Part shown: in pieces, positions 1-10,795 of the stretch | Layout of the letters: every line of letters begins with the position of its first letter | Position numbering within the stretch: the stretch's first letter is position 1 | Origin: Prosapia bicincta | Lineage: Eukaryota; Arthropoda; Insecta; Hemiptera; Cercopidae | DNA: 64,000 bases | NCBI GenBank assembly: GCA_036971475.1 | Contig: JBAIZL010000058.1 | Coordinates: forward strand, 619,501-683,500 | Direction: 5' to 3' | Notes under the pieces: model-generated | Seen by the model: the letters and a program-made list of their open reading frames with translations, nothing else | What the model was told of the DNA's origin: nothing | Databases searched by the model: none | Program-made: the position numbers and the translations under genes

Positions 1-928
1 AGAACAGTTCATAAAACGTTCTGACAGATGAAGGTCCTCCGAAACGCGAAACGGGGAGTGTAACAATGCTGGGAATGGCAGGTAATAATTATGATACTCT
101 AAATAAGAAAAATTACGATACTAGTAATTCCAAAGATTTACTTCTAACCTTTTCATTCTCCCCTGTTTCTTATTATTAACTGTGAGCGACTATATAAGTT
201 TTATTTATGCCAAACCTTTTGTTAAGTTTTATGGGTAGGGCTATGAGTAGAGGTATGCATATAGATCACCTATCATAATTTCCAGCCTGGAGTTCTCTGG
301 AATCCATAGTTTTCTCTTTATCTTGATTGGATTTGGATCAAGAACTTCTAACACCCAATATAAATTTATGAATTTAAATATGTCTACAAAATATTTTTTT
401 TCCTGGGGTACTGCAAAAAAGAGATACCAAACACTATTTGTAGTGCTCTGTTTATCTTGGTACTGTAATGAATACAAAACACTTCCAAATATAGGTCAAA
501 TTTTATAGACTGGCACTGGGCTCTTAGGTAGAAATTGTGTATTAGTCATCTATAAAACATCAGGCACTGTCGTCATCCCTCATCAGGCCCATAAATCGAG
601 GCTTGCTCGTCCTAACCCTTAAACAATCCTATCAGCACGCTTCTATGAACGGCCTATTTTCATTTTTGTTATTTTTACTATACATTAAAAAGAATTTATA
701 AGTAACACAATAACGAGTCAACCCTATGAGTCAGCGGAAGTCCATGGGTCGATGTTTTTTTAAAATTACCTGCAAGCACCTCCACCCTACCCTTGTCCTC
801 GGCCTCTCCGCAAGGCTCGCAGCTTTCAAGTGCCAGCTTATAAAATTTTACCTTTAGGTATAACTAGTCTGCAATATACTGCCGGTTGCAATTATTTTTA
901 AAGTAAATTATAATTGAAGATTCATTAC
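1..928. other. Unassigned sequence, likely ANAPC1 intron
   Basis: This stretch follows the splice donor at 928-927 on the minus strand and should be the next ANAPC1 intron. Open frames at 241-477 (minus) and 323-508 (plus) overlap each other, and I recognise neither. No further ANAPC1 exon could be found, so the next one is expected beyond the left edge. Confidence 0.4.
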
Positions 929-1147
929 CTTGATACACCTTGATTCTCAGTCCAAATATACTCCAGGCATAACTCAGGTATAATAGGCCTCGGTTCATCA
1001 ACACCTTCAGAAATAGCTTGACTTGCACCTAACCTTGCTTCTATTGGTGGAGTATTTGGGCTACCTAATGCCATAGTAAACTGAGCCTTGCGAGAACTCC
1101 AACTCATTGGAGGTGTTGGTGTATTCTTGGTACTAGGAGAATGAGTT
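929..1147 (-). CDS. ANAPC1: ANAPC1 exon 10 (ninth confirmed coding exon)
   Basis: This is the last ANAPC1 exon visible in the window. It starts after an acceptor (TTCTATAG) and ends at a donor (AG then GTAATG). It enters and leaves in phase 2, matching the donor of the exon at 3882-3766. It encodes a Ser/Pro/Thr-rich segment (THSPSTKNTPTPP) followed by PRPIIPELCLEYIWTE. That second motif corresponds to the conserved block after the disordered loop in the APC1 propeller, where metazoan APC1 has a PELCIDHLWTE-like sequence. The Ser/Pro-rich part is the kind of region that is phosphorylated in mitosis in other APC1 proteins, which is an inference from the family. Translation would continue to the left of the window. 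Confidence 0.85.
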
Positions 1148-2039
1148 CTATAGAAGCAATAAGAATATTTATTCAATATTAAAATATGTATTTTAAATAA
1201 AGCAAATCAATTTTAAAACAATATATAATTCAATATTTTTTGTCTAATTTCAATAAAAATGCAGATATAACATATGTTCTAGCATACCTAATCAACCTTC
1301 ATATACTTGATATTAAAATTATTCTGAGCCTGTTCATCCAGGATATTAATGATTTATTCGTATAGCATACAGCACTTATATAGCATATAGCTATCATATA
1401 GCATATAGCTATCACATAGCATTAAGCTATCACATATTTATATGATATTTTTCATGATCAAAAATATGTTTTATTAATAAGTATGCTCTATCATGAAAAA
1501 TATACTCTGCAACTATGATAGTATTTTATACTGCAAATGTCCTTTGGCATCAAGTATACTATTATTCACTGTTTAAATGGTATTTTTTTCATTTTAAGAC
1601 AAATTAATTAATAAATAAGATAAAATAGTTGAACTAAATAATTTAAAAAATAATTAAGTAATAAATACAAAATCAGAAATTAGTAGACAAGTTAACTAAT
1701 ACAGATAAGACAATATACAGATAAAAAATATATACAGAATATTTTATTTTAATAAGTTTTATATGGAAATTTGGATAATTAGATTGGATAAATTGAAATA
1801 AGGAAGAAATGTAAGGTAAATAAAAGAAAAATCTACCAACAACATCTGAAAAATAATATAAATTAATACAAATATTAAAAGAAAAAGGCAAAGTAAAAAC
1901 AAAAAGATAAGTAAAGCATACACTAAAAGAAAAAAGAAAAAGTGAGAAGATAACATTAGGAGGAAAAGAGGTTTGTATTTGTCTGAGGCAAACTATATAA
2001 CTATAATTACTGCATCCCAATTATAGTGAGGAGTCCTTA
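1148..2039. other. Intron sequence with no recognised gene
   Basis: Very AT-rich. Apart from the short tandem repeat near 1360-1437, I see no conserved coding sequence. The minus-strand open frames at 1673-2020 are hydrophobic by composition only. Confidence 0.4.
1360..1437. repeat. Short tandem repeat, about 20-bp unit
   Basis: Imperfect tandem copies of a unit close to TAGCATATAGCTATCACA. The unit is itself nearly palindromic around TATAGCTAT. About three to four units are present, and they lie in the ANAPC1 intron. Confidence 0.7.
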
Positions 2040-2891
2040 CTTTTTTTATAGCCTTTAAAAGACTGATCCCGTCTGGAAGCTAGTGTTTTGCTAGGTAGCA
2101 TTCTGTCTCATCGGCATTATAAACCTGATCAGCCATTAGTTCTTCCTTTTTAATATAACCTTCAAACTCTGTTTCAAAATTTTTAGCTGTATTTGTGTCA
2201 CCAGACAAACTTTCTCCAGGAACACCATTTTTTTCCATCTGTCTAAACACCCTTGGCTAGCAGAAAAACTTGGGTTTCCATTGGGCAACTGTTTGTTTAG
2301 GCTCAAGGCATTTGTTGGGTGATCGGTCCTGAAAGTGGCAAACTTCATACTCATTCAGCACAAAAGCACAGAAATAATGCTTTGCCAAGTGTTCCTACCT
2401 TAGCCTTTTTGCATTACACCAATTATCTAAGCTGTCTTTGGAAATCATCTTAAAACAAAAATCGTCAATGTTTTTCTATTTTTTTTCCAGTCAGATCCGG
2501 TTGACATTCCTACACCAAACTCAGCAGCAATAATTTTTAAAGGTTCGCCTTTATCCATTCTGGTTAAAGCGTCTAATTATCTTTCCAGTCACATTCACAT
2601 ATTTGCATTTTCTCGCCAACACTGACAAAAACAATGCTCACAAAAATCAACTCAGAAGTAATAAAACAATACACAGCACAGTAGCAAGCGTTTTGCTAAA
2701 CTTTAGAGCAAAACTGTATGTAGTGTACTGTAAGGCTTATAAACATACAGTATTATATCCAGAATTAATATTTTAATGTCAATTATTACAATTTTAACAT
2801 CAAGAATCATTTTTAAAAAATCAAAAAAATACCACAAAAATATGTCCAAATTATTTGGAATAAAGAGGTCCGAAATATCGAGGTTCTACTG
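2040..2891 (-). mobile_element. Tigger/pogo DNA transposon relic, 5' part
   Basis: On the minus strand the element begins with a Tigger-type inverted terminus (CAGTAGAACCTCGATATTTC, ending at 2891) next to a TA. Broken transposase frames follow. They contain the CENP-B-like N-terminal helix-turn-helix region (fragments such as GEPLKIIAAEFGVG, with changes) and then FSASQG and VYNADET. The last is the hallmark around the first catalytic Asp of pogo/Tigger DDE transposases. Frames are interrupted by stops and shifts, and no matching 3' terminus was found to the left. It is a dead, old copy in an ANAPC1 intron. Confidence 0.75.
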
Positions 2892-2893
2892 TA

Positions 2894-3623
2894 TTGGAAA
2901 AACATTCTAAACAAAAATAGTAGCCAAAAAAAGTTCAAATTTTCCTCTCCCTCTCCAGTCTTGTCTGTCATCCAACAAAAGCATAGGAGTAGCAAACTAC
3001 AATATGTTTCATGTTTTTCAACTTCTTTTACTTTCTTCCATTATCCTTATTCATCATCTTGCTAAACTGAAGTTTATTAATTAACTGATTAATGAACAAA
3101 TATAAACCCTTGCTACACATATTTACACAACCTCTATATACATTTTGCATAGTTAAGAGTCGTCAGAAGATTACAAATAAACTGAAATTTAAATCCTAAG
3201 ACCTTGTATATACTCGCTATAGGTAACACTCACACTCCTCCATCAACATATTTATTGTTTAAACCAGCGACTGGATTAACTAATGCCAATGTTAAACGAA
3301 GAAACAAGACCACGCCCACCACTAACTTACACATAACAGATTAAACAAGTGTATGATCAGCATTGTTGTATTGTTCAACACACCAACATTGTATTGTATA
3401 TTAGTTGTAGGCATGGAATCATTATTATATAATTATTAACATTGGTTACACAAACCTCAAACCTTGGTATTTAATAGTTGGTTTACTCATATTAAGAATG
3501 TGTTAATTTTAAGGAACAAAAATAAAGTTAAATAATGAATATGCAATAAGTTTACTTTAAAAGAAAAAAATTTTCACTTTTAAATTTTGCTTCTAAATTT
3601 TTTTTTAAATTAATTTAATTATG
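2894..3623. other. Intron sequence with no recognised content
   Basis: AT-rich, with no conserved motifs, RNA genes or repeats that I can identify. Confidence 0.4.
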
Positions 3624-3696
3624 TTAGGCATAGCTTCTGATAAAAGCTCCTTTTTTATTAAGTCCTGGAACGCCAAATCCAACTGGCCGAGATATT
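3624..3696 (-). CDS. ANAPC1: Possible alternative terminal exon of ANAPC1
   Basis: After an acceptor-like TTTTATAG, a phase-compatible frame reads ISRPVGFGVPGLNKKGAF and so on, and ends at TAA (3626-3624). It would join to the exon at 3882-3766 in the correct phase. It is richer in GC than its surroundings, which suggests selection. There is no GT donor in the right phase before the stop, so inclusion would end the protein early. It may be an alternative last exon, a decayed microexon or chance. The exon at 1147-929 joins directly to the 3882-3766 exon without it. Confidence 0.25.
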
Positions 3697-3765
3697 CTAT
3701 AAAACTAGAAATAATAATAAATTAAATGTTTATAAACTAATAAAATATTTTAGCTAATAACTTAC

Positions 3766-3882
3766 CTAACTCCTCCAACTAAGGGACTTTGAGTACGAGA
3801 ATTGGAAAATGAAAAGATCGGTGAGTTAGTAGAGAAGGGGCTAGAATTGTTCCCTGAACTGCCAGTATTTGCCAATGAAGAT
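3766..3882 (-). CDS. ANAPC1: ANAPC1 exon 8, Ser-rich loop
   Basis: The exon lies between acceptor ATTCCAG and donor AG/GTAAGT, and both ends are phase 2. It encodes a low-complexity Ser/Asn/Pro segment (SSPFSTNSPIFSFSNSR, then TQSPLVGG). This corresponds to the long disordered loop that interrupts the APC1 propeller and carries SP-type phosphosites in vertebrates. The junction codons with both neighbouring exons read Arg (AG plus A). Family assignment rests on exon order, phase and composition, since loop sequence is not conserved. Confidence 0.75.
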
Positions 3883-4589
3883 CTGGAATAAAATTTACAA
3901 ATTATTAATTTCTAAAATTACTTTACTCATATATTGTAGCAGTCTTCTTATACTGGCCAACTAGAAGCAAAATTAATCTACATATTTCCTGCTTTTTCAA
4001 TCAATTAATTTTGTAAAAGTATTTCTTCATTCTTTGAGTTTTATTCCTTAATTATTCTGACTATTCTTTTTATAAAATGCCTATAGGCATTTATTTGAGT
4101 TAAGTTTTTGTTCCTCATTTCATTCAGAGTTATTTACTACTATTTTATTATTATTGTTATCTGATTATTACTAATTATTTACAGAATTTCTGTTATTAAT
4201 ATAAGAAACATAAATTAACATAATGGCTACCAATGATCATGAAAAAGAAACTAATATGTTTTAAGGGAACTAATATAGATCTGCAATTTCTGTGGGGACT
4301 GAACATGTTATACCTTATTCATAGTTTTATATCATTGGGTTTTTTTTATATCATTGAATTGATTAATTGGATTAACCTTCGATGGGGCGCATAGAGGTTT
4401 CAAACGTGAGAGGACGCTTGCAGAGTATTATTCCGCACAAAAACTGTTCAAAATTTTAAACGGTTTTCATTTTTATATTTGGGTGACTAAACAATTAAAT
4501 ACTATATAAATACATTCTAAACAATTTCAAAAATTATTATGGTACAATTTTGAATTTCTGAACATTAAATTTCTAAAAATATTTTAAAT

Positions 4590-5247
4590 TATCAAAACAT
4601 GTAACCGATGTATACTAGACCACTGTTTTCACCTTCATATACAATATGCCAAACACAACTTTTATTTCTTCGATACTTGTAAGAAGACAGTCCCTTTCTC
4701 TGCTTTAGTTAACTTTAATTTTCATATTCCCTATATTTGTACATTTTACGGTATCATTGAAAAACTCTTTATCAAAAAATAAATTCCATATATAAATAGG
4801 TGTTTTTAAATCTCTTGCTGTAAGCTTGAACCTGATCCACTCTCATGAGAATTACATTCCTTCTTGCTGTCCTCCCTTGCCTTACTGGTTTAGTATACCA
4901 CAACACTCTTTGGTTTTTACTAAAAGAAATGCTTCTTTCTCATTGTCAAACTGCACTGTAAAAGCTTCCTGGCAAATATTTAGTGAGATTTTCTCTATTA
5001 CATCAAAATCTGACATTTCAACAAATTGGTCATTTCGGTCAATTTCAGATTAACCTATTATGTCTTCATTTGTTTCATTTTCAATTTTGTTGGCTTCTTT
5101 GTCAGGTTCATTATCTGACAGAGATTCGTTTTCATCAGAATCATTTAAGAGATGTCTAACAAAATTTCAAGCAGGCCATATTTCTTGAATTTCCTCTTTT
5201 TCGACACACAGCATTTTACGAATGCTCTCCTCTTCAAATGGATCCAT
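4590..5247 (-). pseudogene. piggyBac transposase relic, N-terminal half
   Basis: On the minus strand an ATG at 5247 opens MDPFEEESIRKMLCVEKEE, an acidic piggyBac-like N-terminus. Broken frames containing TPIYIWNLFFDKEFFNDTVK and EEIKVVFGILYMK follow. They match the region of piggyBac transposases before the first catalytic Asp (the family pattern is TP..IW.LFF...I...V, then EI.A..GLLYL). Several in-frame stops show that it is dead, and the catalytic part was not found. A TTAA-flanked stretch near 4372 (TTAACCTTCGATGGGGCG) might be its terminus, which is uncertain. Confidence 0.7.
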
Positions 5248-5249
5248 TA

Positions 5250-6272
5250 AAACAAGAGTGAATTGTGAAACTTAGATACTAAAAAAACAAACAACACTAA
5301 AATAATAATAACAACAAAAACAGTAATAATTTAGCAGCACGAAGTCTGTTCTAATGTAAATATCATGAAGAGCTCTGCACAATTAACTTACACGAACGGG
5401 CACTTACGTACAAAACCCCCCCGCAATCTGACCGAGCCTGACAAAGATTAAATTCACACTAAAGCTACGAGGAAAAAATAAACAAAAGTAGGTTGGGCTG
5501 TTTCCTTGAATGCAAGGTGTGGAGTAATGAGCCGGAAATATAATTCTGACATTTGGAAAGACGTTTTCTTAACAAAATAATAATGCTTGCAGAAAAAAAC
5601 TCCGCATAAGCCCTCTTGAAGATTAAATAGGTTGAATTGATAATACTGATAGACTCAGATCTCTTGTTTATCTTTCAATCACAAACTTATTACTAACACT
5701 TTCAACATAGATTTGGTCACCAAATCACATACTCTAAAAAACAATTTTTACATTGTGTATAAATTATAGCTTATATGCTACATACAAATCATCAGTTATT
5801 AACATAACAGTAAAAAAATGCAGATAAAGAAAAACTTTGTAATATTCTATAATTTATTTATGTTTCTTTCAAAGATTCTGATGTACTTTCAATATCTAAA
5901 ATGGTAAAAAAATGTTCTCTTGTCAAAGTTATTTTCACAACGCGAGATTAAATTATCTGTGGGTTCTGTAGGAGGTTAGGTTTTGTTGTTAGTGGCCATG
6001 TTTTGCTGAGTATGTTACGCATTTGCCATTAATAGAATAATTTCTTATTTTATTTTTATCATAAACAGCAGTTTTTTCTTAAATAACCATGTTGTAGTAG
6101 TTTTTATTCTTAATACTAGTAACATGTCTAGTTTATAGTTCCGATATCAATATTATGCAAATAGGGAAGATGATCTCTTTAAGAAATCAAAGTAAAGTAT
6201 AACATTTTGAATGTTTAAAGTTATATTTTATTTAAAATGAATGAATATTATCGTATTCAAAAATCCATTGAA
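5250..6272. other. Intron sequence with no recognised gene
   Basis: This lies between the piggyBac relic and the BEL/Pao element. It is AT-rich and no conserved frame is seen. Part may be the untranslated 5' end of the piggyBac copy. Confidence 0.4.
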
Positions 6273-7032
6273 TGTTTGGTACAAGTTCTAACAAGTTCTT
6301 TTAATATAGCTTGGTTATCTGTCGAACTATTCCATACGATCTACTATGCATAATCCTCTGAGAACTTTGCATGCCTGTGTGATAGTAATGCCTTTTACTC
6401 TTCTAAGACCTTTATCCTATCCAAGTTAAGTCAGTGATAACTAAATTTAACAGGCATGTGACTTTATCATCATTCAAACTCTTGCCACTTCCGTCAGTGT
6501 TATCAACTACTCTGACTAGGCACCATCTCTATTCTCTTCTTGATTTTCCTCACCAAAATGGTTTATCTTGCACATTGTTTCATCCATTTTGATCTTCTAA
6601 ACTTATTCTTCAATTAAGTGGTAAGATTAATTTGATCCAATTCAATTAATTACTCATAAATTCACACTTTTCACTATTTTTCCACTGAACATTACACAAC
6701 CACAAGTGTTACCAAGTGGATAATTAGTTAATGAAACTATTTGTGTAAATTTATTTGTTTAGTAAACATTTCGACTTAGTCAATTTTAAGTATTTTAGTG
6801 AACAGTGCACATGAAAAAGTGGTGTGCATAACCAGAACATTCAACTACTATAAACATTTTATTCAAAGAAAGTTAGTGTTTTATAGCAATTTTCATTATT
6901 CAAACTTTGTTCATAAATTTTTTGTCAACTTATAATTCAAGGTAACTCACGGTAAGATTTGCCTTTTAAACTTATCTGAGTGGCCCTCCGGAAATGTTAT
7001 TATTTTTTTTACTATCTTATCTGTCAAATTCA
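6273..7032 (+). repeat. BEL/Pao 5' LTR
   Basis: Shares collinear blocks with 10796-11567: TATAGCTTGGTTATCTG near the start, ACTTTGCATGCCT, and a 3' part with TTTGCCTTTTAAA and GTCAAATTCA. It begins TG and ends CA. Confidence 0.75.
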
Positions 7033-7361
7033 GGTGCCAAATGCTACATTTGGTCATTCCGGGCACGGATGCTTTTAAGGTATTAAAAAATTGAACCACT
7101 TATTTCAATACAGTTCACACTCAATTTTTCTATTTTTTTTGGCGATTTCAAATTGAACTCTGAACAAAGATTCACAGAATTCAAGAAGCTTTCGATAACA
7201 TCCAAGAGCATATGCAAAATGCTGCTTTGTCAGAAGGAAAATTCGATCGGGCCATCGAGATTAACACAAAATTTAACAAAATCTGTTGTTGATTTTGAAA
7301 TGTATAAAACACAATAAAAAAGGAAAGTGACACCAATCCTTTTCATTTAACAACTGGTTTT

Positions 7362-8408
7362 CCTTCATTATCTGTAGCTCACTTCTCTGCTTTGGTCAAA
7401 GACTGGGCCAACTTTAATGAAATGTTCAAGTCTCTAGTACACAACAATACTGACTTGAGTGACCTTCACAAGTTCCAGTACCATTAAGATCCGTTAACAG
7501 GTGACACATCAGACATCATCTCAGAGCTACCTGTTATGTCCAACAACTACAAGATTGCATATGAATCTTTACAAAGGCAATATGCCAATCATGGTCAACT
7601 GGTAGACTATTATTTCAAAAAAAAATTTAAACTACTCCGCCATGAAAGAAGCTTCTTATGACAAACTTAATAGTTATCTCTCTTGAAACACTGTAATATA
7701 TCCTTAAAACACTCCACTTGCCACACATAAACTTTCTTTTCTTTCAACTGTTGTCAGCAATCTGCACCCTACAACTCACCTCATTTTTTAAACACATTGA
7801 AAATTTTTAACGTCTTTTTTTTGAGATTTTAAATAAGTTTTTCACAGGACAGATAAGGGTTATGGAGTTCTTCCAGCCTCCATCAACTGCTTTTAACATT
7901 AATCGATCACCAAGGGTATTCATTGCCCAAGGTACTGGCATTAATGTCGCTAAAGACGCTTCTACTCGCTGTTTCTCAAACTTTTGGTCACGTCCGCACA
8001 CACCTCATTCTTGCACTATTTTAAACACTTGAAAATTATCTTGACCACTCACACCACTACCTTCGACTTCTTCTTCAACCTCTAACTCAGGCAGCTCCAC
8101 TACAATTTATTCTCCTCCACTGGCACTCATAATATATTTCACTGCAAAAATTTCAACAGTCTCCATTTCTTACTTCTTGGAGCATCGGGAGACGTCGACA
8201 ACCAGATGTCCGAAATAAACACCCATCGCCAGTGCCCAGTGATTACTGTTTGTCAGGATAGTCTCTCTATATCTAAACATAGTCATCAGGTAAAACAGTA
8301 CTAACACTATTTCAACTGTTTGGGCACATATTTTCAATGTAAATGTGCTTTGACTAAATCATGACAGTATTGTAAACATAAACATAACAAACTGCTAAGT
8401 GAAGACAT
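7362..8408 (+). pseudogene. BEL/Pao gag relic (DUF1759 and zinc knuckle)
   Basis: Frame fragments around 7362-7660 read LSVAHFSALVKDWANFNEMF, then FKSLVHNNTDLSDLHKFQYH, and after a stop SELPVMSNNYKIAYESLQRQ. This is the order typical of the DUF1759 region of BEL/Pao gag. Near 8310-8408 there is a zinc-knuckle-like stretch (FNCLGTYFQCKCALTKS, then QYCKHKHNKLLSEDI). The LOA insertion falls exactly in that last motif, and its target duplication restores the frame at 10135-10150. Stops and shifts make it non-functional. Confidence 0.75.
8393..8408. repeat. Target-site duplication of the LOA fragment, left copy
   Basis: TGCTAAGTGAAGACAT (16 bp) occurs here and, perfectly repeated, at 10135-10150. 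The two copies bracket the LINE insertion. Confidence 0.95.
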
Positions 8409-10134
8409 TTTTTTTTTTTTTTTTTTTTTTTTTTACCTTGGGAGCGGGTTTGAATTGCCCGAAGCACTGCTACCTTAAGGTATATTGTACTTACCTCCCT
8501 GATCTAGTCAAATAACCCCTTCCCTCTTACCAGGTTTAGGAGTTTCCTGACTAGAGTTTTACCTTCAGCATCCACCAAAGCCGTTCCATCACCAAAGAGG
8601 TTGAAGCGCCTCTCAGCAAGTACTCCACATCTGTAAATAATGTGTGTGGCAGTCTCCTGTTCCTGCCCGCACAATCTGCACACTGGTTCATCCTTGTAGA
8701 TACCCATTTTATGCAAATGTTTCCTTAGTCCACAGTGTCCCGTGAGTAGTCCTGTGGCTATCCTTAATTCCTGCCTAGACAGATAGATGAGACTCTTCTG
8801 CAGCCCCAAGGAAGGTCTCCTAAGGGTTAGCTTACTGTGTCTCATCCCTTCGGCCCTGATCCAGTGCTCACAGTGTCTTTCAGCCATCCACCTTCGCACT
8901 GTCATCCTGACCATGGATTTGGAAATACCCACCGCAGGTTCCGGTCCAATCAGGGGAGTCGAGGACCCCTCCCTGGCCAGCGCATCTGCGGCTTCATTTC
9001 CAAGTATTCCCCTATGCCCTGGCACCCAACCAATCTTGACTTGATTGTGCCTTGCCAGAGCTTGTAGGTTAATTAGGCACTCCCTGACTATGGCCGAGGT
9101 GACCACGTGTCCGTTTAGTGCCTTAATGGCTGCCTGACTGTCGGAGAAAATAGCAATCCGGGCCCCATGTGTTTCCCTTCTTGCTATCTCTCCCAGACAG
9201 GCGTTTATAGCATATACTTCGGCCTGAAAGACAGAGGTATGCCTCCCCAAGGAAAAAGCTAGTTCTACCCTTGGGTTTTTACAATACACCCCCGCTCCAG
9301 TGCCGAGGTCCATCTTGGAGCCATCTGTGTACCAGATCTGAGCTCCCGATGTTAATGTCCCCGACCATTCCATCATAGTTTGGTGGACCTGGTCAGGTGC
9401 AAACATTCGAGTAATGTGGTCGCTGCCCATTTCCAAGACGGGTTCTTTGACCACACACTCGATACTCATATGTCCCGAGACATCTGGGAGGTTAGCCCAG
9501 TTGCTCGAGTTGCGCAATCTCCATGCCGCTAGCCTCGCCTCTCCCCTAAAAACAAGCTCAAGGGGAGGGAGGTTAAGCATTACTTCCATTGCTGCGCCTG
9601 GTGTAGTTGACATCGCTCCCAGTGTGCACAGACAGGCCAATCTCTGGATAGAGCTCAGTTTAGCTCTTGTCTGCGCCTGGTTGGCCTTTGTCCACCACAC
9701 CAGAGCTCCATAGGTAATCATAGGTCTTATCACCCTCAGATACATCCAGTGCATCATTGATGGCTTCAGTCCCCATTTCTTACCCACCATTCTTCTCACA
9801 GTCATCAGTGCCCTTTTGGCCCTGTTAACTGTCCTCTCAAGATGTGGATTCCAGGTGAGTTTCCTGTCCAGAATAACTCCCAGGTACTTCACCTCCCCCA
9901 CAAACTCAAGGTATTCACCAAACAAGCGGGGCATCCTGGTCGTCAGATCTTTTCGCTGTCTGGTGAAGTTAATGAGAGCAGTCTTTTTTGGATTTACCCT
10001 AAGGTTCTCCTTTTTACACCACTCTTCAATCAGTCGTAGAGGATTTCTGATTACCTCAAGGACTGTATCAGGGAATCTGCCCAGGATCAGGACAACTATG
10101 TCGTCCGCATATCCTAGACAGAAGTACCCCTGTT
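8409..10134 (-). mobile_element. 5'-truncated LOA-clade LINE inserted in BEL/Pao gag
   Basis: The element is read on the minus strand. Its 3' end is a poly(A) of about 26 nt (poly-T at 8409-8434), preceded by a 3' UTR that is nearly identical to that of the longer copy at 35393-39935. Its 5' end is cut off just before the YADD box of the reverse transcriptase. A perfect 16-bp target duplication flanks it. The intact frame and perfect duplication indicate a much younger insertion than the host BEL element. Confidence 0.95.
8504..10134 (-). CDS. LOA LINE reverse transcriptase C-terminus plus RNase H and zinc knuckle, partial
   Basis: About 540 codons remain open with no stop. In order they contain: RT palm motif GYADDIVVLILGRF at the very start; the later RT motif and thumb (NPKKTALINF, KYLGVILDRKLTWNPHLE); an RNase H domain with TDGSKM, VFQAEVYAI, FSDSQAAIKAL and GNEAADALA, so all four acidic residues are kept; and a C-terminal zinc knuckle (CRLCGQEQETATHIIYRC). 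Endonuclease and most RT motifs are lost by 5' truncation. The only upstream ATG (10150) lies in the target duplication, so the first five codons are host-derived. It cannot retrotranspose itself. The LOA assignment (Baggins/Bilbo/Lian group) rests on motif style and the RT plus RNase H layout. Confidence 0.9.
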
Positions 10135-10150
10135 TGCTAAGTGAAGACAT
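10135..10150. repeat. Target-site duplication of the LOA fragment, right copy
   Basis: Perfect repeat of TGCTAAGTGAAGACAT from 8393-8408. It abuts the truncated 5' end of the LINE. Confidence 0.95.
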
Positions 10151-10369
10151 ACATGCCTACCTCTTAATCTCCATGACATTTTCGATCTCGACACCACTCA
10201 AGCCTAAAAATTGCTTAGACTTAAGAACCAAAAAGTGTAATCGTTCCTTGACTGGTATCACATTGAATAGCTCTTCTTTCAAGATCTCTTCTTCTTTCAA
10301 GATCTCTTCTTCTTTCAACTTAATTATCTTTCCTTACCATAAACAACCTCAAAATTCTCTTCAGCCCCT

Positions 10370-10560
10370 GATGTCTGTTCATTACAATCCAGGACTTATC
10401 AGGGTAGATGGGAAGTTGCAACACTCTGCTCTCATCTATGGTAGTAACCATTCTCTGGTTCTACCCAAGAAGTACCATCATTTCAACCTTGAATCCAACT
10501 ACTTGCATCATCTATCTCTCCACTCTGGACCTCATACTAGACAACCTTTCTAACTTAAAT
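10370..10560 (+). pseudogene. BEL/Pao pol relic, integrase zinc-binding region
   Basis: The plus-strand frame reads NPGLIRVDGKLQHSALIYGS, SLVLPKKYHHFNLE and LHHLSLHSGPHT. In BEL/Pao pol this is the LIRVGGRL...PI.LP..H.....I...H...LH.GP block before the integrase core (H2C2 zinc-binding motif). Between the LOA insertion and this fragment only about 220 bp of element remain, so the reverse transcriptase and protease regions have been deleted. Two short repeats of TTCAAGATCTCTTCTTC lie just upstream (about 10277-10318). Confidence 0.8.
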
Positions 10561-10795
10561 ATTGAATCACCTCTCTTCATGCTCTTCTTAAACAATGCTT
10601 TCTCTTCTGCAACTCATCTCTACTCTCTATCAAAATCTACTCGCCTCTTCTACTCTCTGAAGAACTCTTTCTGTTAAGGACAGTTTCTACTCTCTTTCCT
10701 CATCCTGTTTTCCCTCATCAACCATTCTCTCTAGCCTTCTCCTCCTTCTCTCTTGTAACTTATGGTTAAAAACTAATAATTTTTTGTGTGAAATA

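Noticed and set aside
241..508. Overlapping open frames on both strands (78 and 61 codons)
   Set aside because: No motif recognised, no splice logic with ANAPC1, and the two frames shadow each other.
7807..8001. Minus-strand 64-codon frame
   Set aside because: Antisense to decayed BEL/Pao gag, with no motif.
8787..10039. Plus-strand open frames across the LOA fragment
   Set aside because: They are antisense shadows of the RT/RNase H frame on the minus strand. Only the part after 10370 of the 9816-10553 frame is real BEL/Pao sequence.
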